Source of the DNA: Acidobacteriaceae bacterium
GTDB taxonomy: Bacteria > Acidobacteriota > Terriglobia > Terriglobales > SbA1
Length of the DNA: 21,485 nt
Assembly (NCBI GenBank): GCA_003136335.1
Contig: PLEA01000693.1
Span: forward strand, 4,778 to 26,262
Direction of reading: 5' to 3'
A program made the translations under genes and the position numbers. The first letter of the stretch is position 1, and the number at the start of each line of letters is the position of its first letter. This document shows positions 15,507-21,485 of this stretch, piece after piece. The notes beneath the pieces are model-generated. The model was not told the origin of the DNA, made no database searches, and saw nothing but the letters and a program-made list of their open reading frames with translations.

Positions 15507-15909
15507 AAGGCCGTCTCACTTGCGGTCCTCGTGCTCCAAGGAAGTTCTTTCGTTCAGAGCGGAGATAAGCCTTCCCTCCGCCTGATTCGGCAAGAATGTC
15601 CTTCAAGGTGCCGCGCAATCTGGTCCAGGGATCTTCGTGTTTCGGGGAAAGCGCCGCGTCAACGAACTCGCATGTGTATGTGACGGTAGTACTCTGCCCG
15701 GACTTTGGGCCCGAGGTCTCGATTAAATGCAGATGGTTGTCTGCCAGGAATTGGTGGGTCTTCAGAGCGCTGCAAACGGCTGGCGCGCTGAACGCCGATT
15801 CCCAATTCATGAACCACATCGCTAGTGCGGATAGAAAAGCGAGACACTCTTCTTTCGCGCGCGGCCAAGACGTATCGCGCACGACCGTGATTTCGAATTC
15901 TATCAGCAA
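15493..15909 (-). CDS. Hypothetical protein, weakly supported
   Basis: An open frame of 138 codons lies in an otherwise empty 480-bp gap and overlaps the end of the GH3 gene by 14 bp, tail to tail. It starts at a TTG (15909); an in-frame TGA lies just two codons upstream, and no clear Shine-Dalgarno sequence is seen. The composition looks protein-like (LIEFEITVVRDTSWPRAKEE at the start, FVDAALSPKHEDPWTRLRGT later) and codon use is moderately GC-rich at third positions. I recognise no family, signal peptide or membrane helix. It could be a remnant of a longer gene. The forward frame over the same stretch (15596-15982) looks less convincing. Confidence 0.4.
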   Translation of the reverse strand: MLIEFEITVVRDTSWPRAKEECLAFLSALAMWFMNWESAFSAPAVCSALKTHQFLADNHLHLIETSGPKSGQSTTVTYTCEFVDAALSPKHEDPWTRLRGTLKDILAESGGGKAYLRSERKNFLGARGPQVRRPSTSN

Positions 15910-15989
15910 GCTTCATCGGTCTTCGGCCCTTCCGATAAAAACAAAAGCATTGGAATTCTATACGATTGGATGCAACCAATGATCGACCG

Positions 15990-18812
15990 TTAGTTGGCGG
16001 CAGGATCGAGAATCACGCGGTGTTTCGGCGCGGGCATCGGCGTCGAACCTTTCTGATCTCGCCACAACACTTCATTGAGGCGGGCCGCAGGCGCTGCATC
16101 GGGACGCGAGAAATCCATTCGAGACGAGATCTTTGCGCCCGGTGCTTCAGGCCGATTAATTTCGTAAATAAGTCCATTCTTCAGGTTCCGATAGTCAGCC
16201 TTATAGGGCGGTTGGTCGCCCGGTCCCGAAAACAGCCGTCCCATCACCGGCGCATATGCGTCGTTCTGGTTCATGGGCGGGAGGCTGAGTAGCGTCTCCA
16301 TGGTGTGGATCACGTTCACCGTGGTGTAGAAACGATGTTCCACGTTCGGCTGGGCTGCTGATCCCGGGGAATACTTGCTGATGACGAAGGCGGTCGAGCG
16401 GTGCGCGTCCACGTGGTCGGCGCCGTTCTGAGCGTCGTCTTCCAGAACAAAGATCGCGGTGTCGTCCCAATAGGCGCTGTGCGAGACGGCTTCAACCACG
16501 CGGCCGAGCGCCAGGTCGTTGTCAGCAACGGAGGCTGCGGGGCGCGGAAAATTGGGACGCGTGCCGCCCGTGTGGTCGTCGGGCAGATAGAGGAGCACAA
16601 ATGCCGGCAGCTCGAAGTCCTTGCCCTCGTGCGCGTCGCGGGCGCGAACGTAGGCGGCAAATTCGTTCATGAATTCGTCGGCACGGAGTTGATCGGGATA
16701 GTCGGTGTTGAAATCGGGATAAAGCGGATCGAAGTGATCGCGCAAGACAGCCTTGGCCGGCTTCACTCCGCTGAACAGGGGCACCGCCCACGGGAAGGGG
16801 CTGGGCCCGGCGTGCGGGTCGCCGACATTCGGAGGCAGCGTCTCCCCCTGGTGCATTTCTGTTCGTGGGCAGCGCGCTTCCTGTCCAGACGGAGTTCCCT
16901 GCTTTGGAGTTGCGGCTGTCGGTTTTTCATTGCACCACTCCGCGTTCACAAATTCGCCATAGTCGCGAAAGCTGACGTTGTTACGCGCGAGATTGTCCCA
17001 GAGAAATCCTGTGGAAGGATCATCGATGTCGGGCTGGTTATTTTCGAGCGGATATTCGTCCCCTATCTGGCCCTGGAAGTCATAGGTGCGCTCCTTTCCG
17101 CGATAGGCTATGGGCCACGTCTTTTCGTTGTAATCGGAAGTGATTGCGGCGGTGGACCAGAGATGCCCGTCGCCGGAGACTTCCCCGCTGTCGTAAAAAT
17201 TGTCGAGCACGCCGAACTGCAGGGCGAGCTGGTGCTCGTTGGGCGTGATGTCGGCGCCGTACATGGTGATCGAGGGATCGCCATTCGCGACTTTCAGGTC
17301 GCCGAGAATCTGGTCGTAGGTGCGGTTTTCCTTGATGACGTAGATCACGTGCTTGATGGGATTCTGGCCGCTGGCAAACGAAATCGTGCCTGGGTCGCTG
17401 GAAAACAGGTTGTTTTGCTCAGCGATGCGCGTGAGCCCCACGATGCGATTCATGGTGTCGGAAATTTTCAGGCGGGCGATGGAACCGCGCAGCAGCGTGG
17501 GAATATAGGGATGACCGTGATGCTTCGTCTCGCTGGCCGTCTTGCCCATGCCGTTGTTCGGGCCTGTGCCTTCGCCTTTGGCCGTGGCAATGAGGAGATC
17601 GTCACCCTGTACCGCGAGTGCGCTGGGATACCAGTCAGTGGGAATCAGGCCAATGTCTCCCTGTCCGTGGATACTCTTGTCCGCGAAGAAGCTGGACACA
17701 TCGAACGCCCCTACGGCGTTAATGCAAGAGTAGGCGACAAAAAGACGCTGGCCATCTTTTGACTGCGCCAGGGCTGTAGGACAGAGACCGAAAGCGACAT
17801 CCTTCTCTCTCATGGTTCGGCTCAGTTGACCGCGAAACGTGCCCGTCTCGGTGTCGACTACCGCGACTGTATCGGCGTTGGAGAGCGCGACGTATAAAAG
17901 CTTTTCGTCCGGACTCAGCAACATTGCCGTCGGATGCGAACTCGGAGCCAAGGGGTCTCTCGATCCGGGAAGACCAATCGATTTGCCGATCTTCGCCCCT
18001 AACAATTCGATCTGGACGATTTGAGAGGTATTCCAGAGGCTGCACCAGGCTTGGATACCGCGGCGAGTAGCGACGCAGGTATAAGGAAATGTCGAGGGAA
18101 CTAAATCCTGTGTGCTCATATCAAATGTCTCGAGAGTCTTTCCCGTATTCGGATCGAGGACGACGATGTTATCGGAAAGATTGTTGGCAACGACGAGGCG
18201 GTCCGCGCCTTTCAGGTCGCTTACCAGCGCCAGGCCTGCCGGATAGGGAACGGCAGTGTTGGGCCGTGTCTTCTGTAAGCCGACGGCAACTCGCTTTCCG
18301 GGCTTTAACGGCTGGGGGGCAATCGGCATGAAACCCTGGGGCATGACTCTTCCTGCAGAGAAGCCATAAATGGCAATGCCGTTTCCCGTGTCGCCGGCTC
18401 GCGCGCCAGTCGGATCGGTCAGCGAACCCACCGAGGCGAACAGGTGCTTGCCATCAGAACTGAACACCAGGCCAAGGAAGTAGCTTTGGTGCGCATCGTC
18501 GCCAAATCGCGGGTCGGGATAGTCGACGATCTGATTCGTCTTCAGATCGAGAACCGAAATCGATTGGTGCGACAGCGACTCCTGCGTTCCATAGCCGTCG
18601 TTCAACAATGCGGCGTAGCGTCCATCGGGACTTAGTACGATCGTTGCCGGAAAACTATTGGTGCTGGCAATGCGTCCGGGCGATGGGACGGTGAGCATCT
18701 TGCTGGTCGGCAGCATGATGGGAGGGCGGTCGCTGGAAGGCGCTTGCGCGAAAACGGCTGTGGCTCCGGCCAAGAGGAAAGTGCAAAAGAAGTAAAGGAA
18801 CGAACGGGTCAC
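15990..18812 (-). CDS. Exported seven-bladed-propeller / phosphoesterase (phospholipase C-like) fusion protein
   Basis: A 940-residue protein with a signal peptide (cleaved near ATAVFAQA, about 22-24). Residues about 40-450 carry YncE/lactonase-type propeller repeats, such as ATIVLSPDGRYAAL, DRLVVANNLSDNIVVLD and LLYVALSNADTVAVVD. From about 486 a phosphoesterase domain of the alkaline-phosphatase fold follows: HVIYVIKENRTYDQILGDL with the metal and nucleophile motif ENRTYD (495-500), LPDDHTGG (743-750), NDLALGRVVEAV, and the metal-binding EDDAQNGADHVDAHR (791-805). The domain is related to phospholipase C/acid phosphatase AcpA, so cleavage of a phosphate ester or phosphodiester outside the cytoplasm is likely; the substrate is unknown. 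The GTG start at 18812 has GGAGG 4 nt upstream. The pst-phoU operon lies immediately upstream. Confidence 0.85.
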   Translation of the reverse strand: MTRSFLYFFCTFLLAGATAVFAQAPSSDRPPIMLPTSKMLTVPSPGRIASTNSFPATIVLSPDGRYAALLNDGYGTQESLSHQSISVLDLKTNQIVDYPDPRFGDDAHQSYFLGLVFSSDGKHLFASVGSLTDPTGARAGDTGNGIAIYGFSAGRVMPQGFMPIAPQPLKPGKRVAVGLQKTRPNTAVPYPAGLALVSDLKGADRLVVANNLSDNIVVLDPNTGKTLETFDMSTQDLVPSTFPYTCVATRRGIQAWCSLWNTSQIVQIELLGAKIGKSIGLPGSRDPLAPSSHPTAMLLSPDEKLLYVALSNADTVAVVDTETGTFRGQLSRTMREKDVAFGLCPTALAQSKDGQRLFVAYSCINAVGAFDVSSFFADKSIHGQGDIGLIPTDWYPSALAVQGDDLLIATAKGEGTGPNNGMGKTASETKHHGHPYIPTLLRGSIARLKISDTMNRIVGLTRIAEQNNLFSSDPGTISFASGQNPIKHVIYVIKENRTYDQILGDLKVANGDPSITMYGADITPNEHQLALQFGVLDNFYDSGEVSGDGHLWSTAAITSDYNEKTWPIAYRGKERTYDFQGQIGDEYPLENNQPDIDDPSTGFLWDNLARNNVSFRDYGEFVNAEWCNEKPTAATPKQGTPSGQEARCPRTEMHQGETLPPNVGDPHAGPSPFPWAVPLFSGVKPAKAVLRDHFDPLYPDFNTDYPDQLRADEFMNEFAAYVRARDAHEGKDFELPAFVLLYLPDDHTGGTRPNFPRPAASVADNDLALGRVVEAVSHSAYWDDTAIFVLEDDAQNGADHVDAHRSTAFVISKYSPGSAAQPNVEHRFYTTVNVIHTMETLLSLPPMNQNDAYAPVMGRLFSGPGDQPPYKADYRNLKNGLIYEINRPEAPGAKISSRMDFSRPDAAPAARLNEVLWRDQKGSTPMPAPKHRVILDPAAN

Positions 18813-18855
18813 GTCGCCTCCGGGGAACGCTTAATCAGAAATGAAAGAGGAGATG

Positions 18856-18884
18856 AGCGTAATCGAATGAGAGCGGATGGTCAA
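18856..18884 (-). promoter_or_regulatory. Promoter candidate of the propeller-phosphoesterase gene
   Basis: On the reverse strand TTGACC (18879-18884), then 17 nt, then TACGCT (18856-18861). The predicted leader is about 35-40 nt and contains the GGAGG site. No direct-repeat Pho box was recognised. Confidence 0.4.
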
Positions 18885-18933
18885 AGCCGCCAGGAACAAG
18901 AGCGCGATACGTGTGTCCGTGAGAACCTGTGCC

Positions 18934-19014
18934 GTCCCTGCGGGACTCGTGTCTTTTCCCCCGCTGTCACCCGGCACTTCCGAGCCGGGCTTTCACATGA
19001 CGCCGCTTCGCGGC
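18934..19014. repeat. Three consecutive hairpins between phoU and the phosphoesterase gene
   Basis: GTCCC-tgc-GGGAC (18934-18946), CCCGGC-acttccga-GCCGGG (18970-18989) and GCCGC-ttc-GCGGC (19002-19014) lie within 81 bp. They fall after the phoU stop on the transcribed strand and could end or stabilise the pst-phoU message. No T-run follows any of them in that direction, so they may also be a dispersed repeat. Confidence 0.45.
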
Positions 19015-19071
19015 CGGATTCAGGAAGTCTCGAACTATCGCTCTTCCAGAAAATTAATATTCACTAACACG

Positions 19072-19785
19072 CTATAAACCCGAGAGCCTCGACGTCGGCC
19101 GCTCCGGCTCCGGGCTTTCCGAATCTTCGGGATGCACGTTGTGGCGAACATCGGCGCCCTGCACCCAGAAGATTACGTCCTCGGCGATGTTAGTGGCGTG
19201 GTCGGCAACCCGCTCCAGATTGCGGGCCACGAGGAGCGCATCCAGAGCCTGGCGCACGACTTCGGGCCGCTCGTTCATCGTCTTAACCAGTTGAATGAAG
19301 GCATCGTCGCGCATGCGGGCGATCACGTTATCCATTTCGAGGACAGCCTGCGCCAGTTCTACTTTGCCTTCAATGAACGACTCCAAAGCTCTGCGCACCA
19401 TCGCACTCACGGCCGTGCCCATGCGGGCGATGTCGACCGGCAACTCCGCCGCGGGAAGTTCCACCATGTCCATCACGCGCTCGGCGATGTTTACGGCCTG
19501 ATCGCCTACGCGTTCGAGATCGGAGTTGATTTTGGTGACCGCCAGAATGAAGCGCAGGTCGACCGCCATGGGCTGCTGCATTGCCAGCAGGTCGAACGCG
19601 GCCTCGTCGATCTCGCGCTCGGCGGTGTTGATCAGGCTCTCGCCTTCGAGCACCATCTGGCAGCGGGTAAGGTCGCGCTCCACGTAGGCCTGGCGCGAGC
19701 GATCGACCGCCTGCTCCGCCAGTCCTCCCATGCGAAGCAACCGTTGCCGCAGATCGTCAAGCCCTTGCTGAAAACGCGTGCGCAT
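19072..19785 (-). CDS. phoU: Phosphate-transport regulator PhoU
   Basis: A 237-residue all-helical cytosolic protein with two PhoU repeats (roughly 10-105 and 115-215). Each repeat carries the metal-binding E/D-rich helix pattern, seen as INSDLERVGDQAVNIAERV and VARNLERVADHATNIAEDV. PhoU links the PstSCAB transporter to a PhoR-type kinase, represses the Pho response when phosphate is plentiful, and limits phosphate uptake. The C-terminal tail after about 217 is polar and Pro/Glu-rich. The ATG at 19785 has AAAGG 8 nt upstream. The gene lies 29 nt after pstB, as expected for the last gene of the operon. No phoB/phoR is in the window. Confidence 0.95.
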   Translation of the reverse strand: MRTRFQQGLDDLRQRLLRMGGLAEQAVDRSRQAYVERDLTRCQMVLEGESLINTAEREIDEAAFDLLAMQQPMAVDLRFILAVTKINSDLERVGDQAVNIAERVMDMVELPAAELPVDIARMGTAVSAMVRRALESFIEGKVELAQAVLEMDNVIARMRDDAFIQLVKTMNERPEVVRQALDALLVARNLERVADHATNIAEDVIFWVQGADVRHNVHPEDSESPEPERPTSRLSGL

Positions 19786-19814
19786 TATCCGAACCTTTCT
19801 TACTCGGGTCTTTC

Positions 19815-20573
19815 TTATCCGAATCTGCCTGTTATGTAGTCTTCCGTCTTTTTGTCGGACGGCTTGGTGAAAATCTTTTCCGTCTTGTCGAATTCAATCA
19901 TCTTGCCCAGCAGGAAGAAGCCCGTGAACTCGGCCACGCGCGCTGCCTGCTGCATGTTGTGGGTCACAATCACGATGGTATACCGCTCTTTGAGCTGGAA
20001 GATCAACTCTTCAATCTTGCCCGTAGAAATCGGATCGAGTGCCGAACAAGGCTCGTCCATCAGCAGAACCTCGGGTTCGACGGCGAGGGCGCGCGCAATG
20101 CACAGGCGCTGCTGCTGGCCGCCGGAGAGGCTGGCTCCGGATTGTTTGTGTATCTGATCTTTTACTTCGTCCCATAGCGCCGCCGAATCGAGCGAACGTT
20201 CTACAATTTCGTCCAGCTTGCGTCGATTGCGGAATCCGTTCAGCTTCAGGCCGGAGGCGACGTTGTCATATATCGACATCGTGGGAAACGGATTCGCCTT
20301 CTGAAACACCATGCCTACCCGGCGGCGAAGTTGCGTTGCCGAGGTTCCGTTGTAGGCGTCGATTTCGCCGATATGGACGCGGCCCTCGACGCGCGCTTCC
20401 GGAATCGTCTCGTGCATACGATTGATGCAGCGGATAAAGGTCGACTTGCCGCATCCCGACGGACCAATCAACGCGGTGGCGCGGTTCGCACCCACCTTCA
20501 GATTGATGTCAAACAACGCCTGGCCCTTGCCATACCAGGCATTCAGATTCTCGACTTGGATTCCAACGCCCAT
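19815..20573 (-). CDS. pstB: Phosphate ABC transporter ATP-binding protein PstB
   Basis: A 252-residue ATPase of the high-affinity phosphate importer. Walker A is GPSGCGKST (37-45), the ABC signature LSGGQ (149-153), Walker B VLLMDE (169-174), and the switch His H205 in VTHNMQQA. The C-terminal YITGRFG ending is typical of PstB. I start it at the ATG of [10 protein letters not shown], 2 nt after the pstA stop (TAA-CC-ATG), with a GGAG site in the end of pstA. A longer in-frame start at 20669 would add 32 residues that merely read through pstA. Strong translational coupling with pstA is likely. Confidence 0.95.
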   Translation of the reverse strand: MGVGIQVENLNAWYGKGQALFDINLKVGANRATALIGPSGCGKSTFIRCINRMHETIPEARVEGRVHIGEIDAYNGTSATQLRRRVGMVFQKANPFPTMSIYDNVASGLKLNGFRNRRKLDEIVERSLDSAALWDEVKDQIHKQSGASLSGGQQQRLCIARALAVEPEVLLMDEPCSALDPISTGKIEELIFQLKERYTIVIVTHNMQQAARVAEFTGFFLLGKMIEFDKTEKIFTKPSDKKTEDYITGRFG

Positions 20574-20575
20574 GG

Positions 20576-21460
20576 TTATGCGGCTCCAAACGTTCCACGG
20601 CGGACAGCAACGCGCACGGCCGCGACCGACGTAACGATAAGAATGATCAGCACGAACGCTCCCGCCCATGCCTGGCGGTGCCAGTCTTCATAGGGCGAAT
20701 TGGCGTACACGTAGATCTGCAGCGGTAGAGCTGCCGTGGGCTGATCGTAGCGGAGACTCCAAAACGTGTTGCCGAGAGCCGTAAAAAGCAATGGTGCGGT
20801 TTCGCCCGCCACTCGAGCGAAGGCCAGCATCACTCCGGTAATCACCCCCGAGGTCGCCGTGCGGAGAGTGATCGAAAGGGTCGTTCGCCAGCGCGGGACG
20901 CCGAGTCCATAGGCTGCTTCGCGCAGCGCTTGCGGCACCAGCAGCAGCATCTCTTCGGTTGTCCGACAGATTGTGGGGATCATCATGATCGCCAGCGCCA
21001 CTCCGCCCGCAAGCGCTGAGAATCCCCGACCGCGAACCAAGATGGACCAAGCGACGATGCCAATGACGATGGAGGGCACTCCGTTCAGCACGTTCGCAGT
21101 GAAGCGAATGGCGCTGCCGAAGCGATTGCGTCCAAACTCGGCCAGGAAGATGCCTGCACCAATTCCCAGCGGCACGCCGATCAGACTGGCGATGCCAAGG
21201 ATGAACACCGATCCCACGATCGCATTGGCCATGCCGCCGCCCGGTTCTCCCACGGGCTTGGGAGTCTGCGTGAGGAATGCCCAGTTAATCGAGCCCACGC
21301 CGCGGTAAACGAGGTAGCCGAAGATGGCAATTAGAGGCGCCAGCACGAGCACGATGGTCAGCACCGCAACGCCGGTCATGAGGTGATCGGTAATGCGGCG
21401 GCGCCAGCTGATGGGCGGCATACCCTGTCGAAGGGAAACATTGTTCACCGGCTCAGGCAT
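20576..21460 (-). CDS. pstA: Phosphate ABC transporter permease PstA
   Basis: A 294-residue inner-membrane permease with about six helices. The first helix is [20 protein letters not shown] (about 28-47), and the binding-protein-dependent transport motif appears in [39 protein letters not shown] and [19 protein letters not shown] are typical of PstA rather than PstC. It forms the membrane channel with PstC. The ATG at 21460 has GAGGGG just upstream (2 nt spacing), at the predicted end of pstC. It is followed 2 nt later by pstB. Confidence 0.93.
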   Translation of the reverse strand: MPEPVNNVSLRQGMPPISWRRRITDHLMTGVAVLTIVLVLAPLIAIFGYLVYRGVGSINWAFLTQTPKPVGEPGGGMANAIVGSVFILGIASLIGVPLGIGAGIFLAEFGRNRFGSAIRFTANVLNGVPSIVIGIVAWSILVRGRGFSALAGGVALAIMMIPTICRTTEEMLLLVPQALREAAYGLGVPRWRTTLSITLRTATSGVITGVMLAFARVAGETAPLLFTALGNTFWSLRYDQPTAALPLQIYVYANSPYEDWHRQAWAGAFVLIILIVTSVAAVRVAVRRGTFGAA

Positions 21461-21485
21461 GTCCCCTCGCAGGCTGGCCGCGGGT
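21453..21485 (-). CDS. Possible 3' end of pstC (phosphate permease), partial
   Basis: The reverse strand from the window edge reads [10 protein letters not shown] and a TGA at 21453-21455, overlapping the pstA start by 8 nt. An overlapping pstC end is the usual arrangement (pstC-pstA-pstB-phoU). Ten codons are too few to identify the protein, so this rests on gene order alone. Confidence 0.35.
   Translation of the reverse strand, partial: TRGQPARGHA

Noticed and set aside
15596..15982. Forward 128-codon frame in the gap after the GH3 gene
   Set aside because: Its composition is less protein-like than the overlapping reverse frame, and it has no ribosome site or recognisable motif.
16401..17762. 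453-codon forward open frame opposite the propeller-phosphoesterase gene
   Set aside because: It is an antisense shadow produced by GC-rich third positions; the reverse strand encodes a clear 940-residue protein with family motifs.
20574..20669. Longer PstB start adding 32 residues
   Set aside because: The added sequence is pstA read in another frame; PstB proteins normally start close to the chosen ATG, which also has a coupled position 2 nt after the pstA stop.
1..21485. Search for a defence island, prophage, integron or biosynthetic cluster
   Set aside because: All large genes match ordinary housekeeping, transport or hydrolase families; no transposase, integrase, nuclease, toxin-antitoxin or reverse transcriptase was recognised.

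Overview
The window looks like chromosomal DNA of an acidobacterium (Acidobacteriota, Terriglobia-like). This is inferred from gene content and style: a secreted protein start of the Oar/TonB-receptor type with a DPSGAVV motif, tandem MacB/FtsX-type permeases, a stand-alone secretin, a propeller-phosphoesterase fusion, GC-rich codon use with many long antisense shadow frames, and hairpin-rich GTAGCG...CGCTAC intergenic repeats. No rRNA or marker gene is present to prove the affiliation.

Layout. 1-218 (-): 5' end of a secreted Oar-like protein. 393-611 (+): small four-cysteine protein. 625-5621 (-): a co-directional block read from 5621 downward, holding two FtsX/MacB-type permeases, an alpha/beta hydrolase and a UbiD-family decarboxylase. 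5807-10297 (+): peptide-type ABC solute-binding lipoprotein, YmdB-family phosphodiesterase, and a secretin with a TPR-like N-terminus. 10391-13015 (-): DsbA-like thiol oxidoreductase and glutamine-dependent NAD+ synthetase. 13275-15506 (+): secreted GH3 beta-glucosidase. 15493-15909 (-): doubtful hypothetical gene. 15990-18812 (-): exported beta-propeller/phosphoesterase. 19072-21485 (-): end of a phosphate-uptake operon, (pstC)-pstA-pstB-phoU.

How the genes fit together. The pst-phoU genes form a tight operon for high-affinity phosphate uptake and its signalling. The exported phosphoesterase-like protein downstream could supply phosphate, but it has its own promoter candidate and that link is only inference. 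The other genes are mostly independent housekeeping or envelope functions: NAD synthesis, prenylated-flavin decarboxylation, periplasmic thiol chemistry, secretion and polysaccharide degradation.

I see no defence system, phage, integrase, CRISPR array, tRNA or rRNA. The most unusual signals are non-coding or at gene starts. The solute-binding lipoprotein has most of its signal peptide upstream of any canonical start codon, next to a heptanucleotide repeat. Three genes have a -10-like hexamer only 6-8 nt before the start codon and no usable Shine-Dalgarno sequence. A 15-bp hairpin presents an AGGAGGA loop upstream of the YmdB gene. A family of GTAGCG/CGCTAC hairpin repeats recurs between genes.
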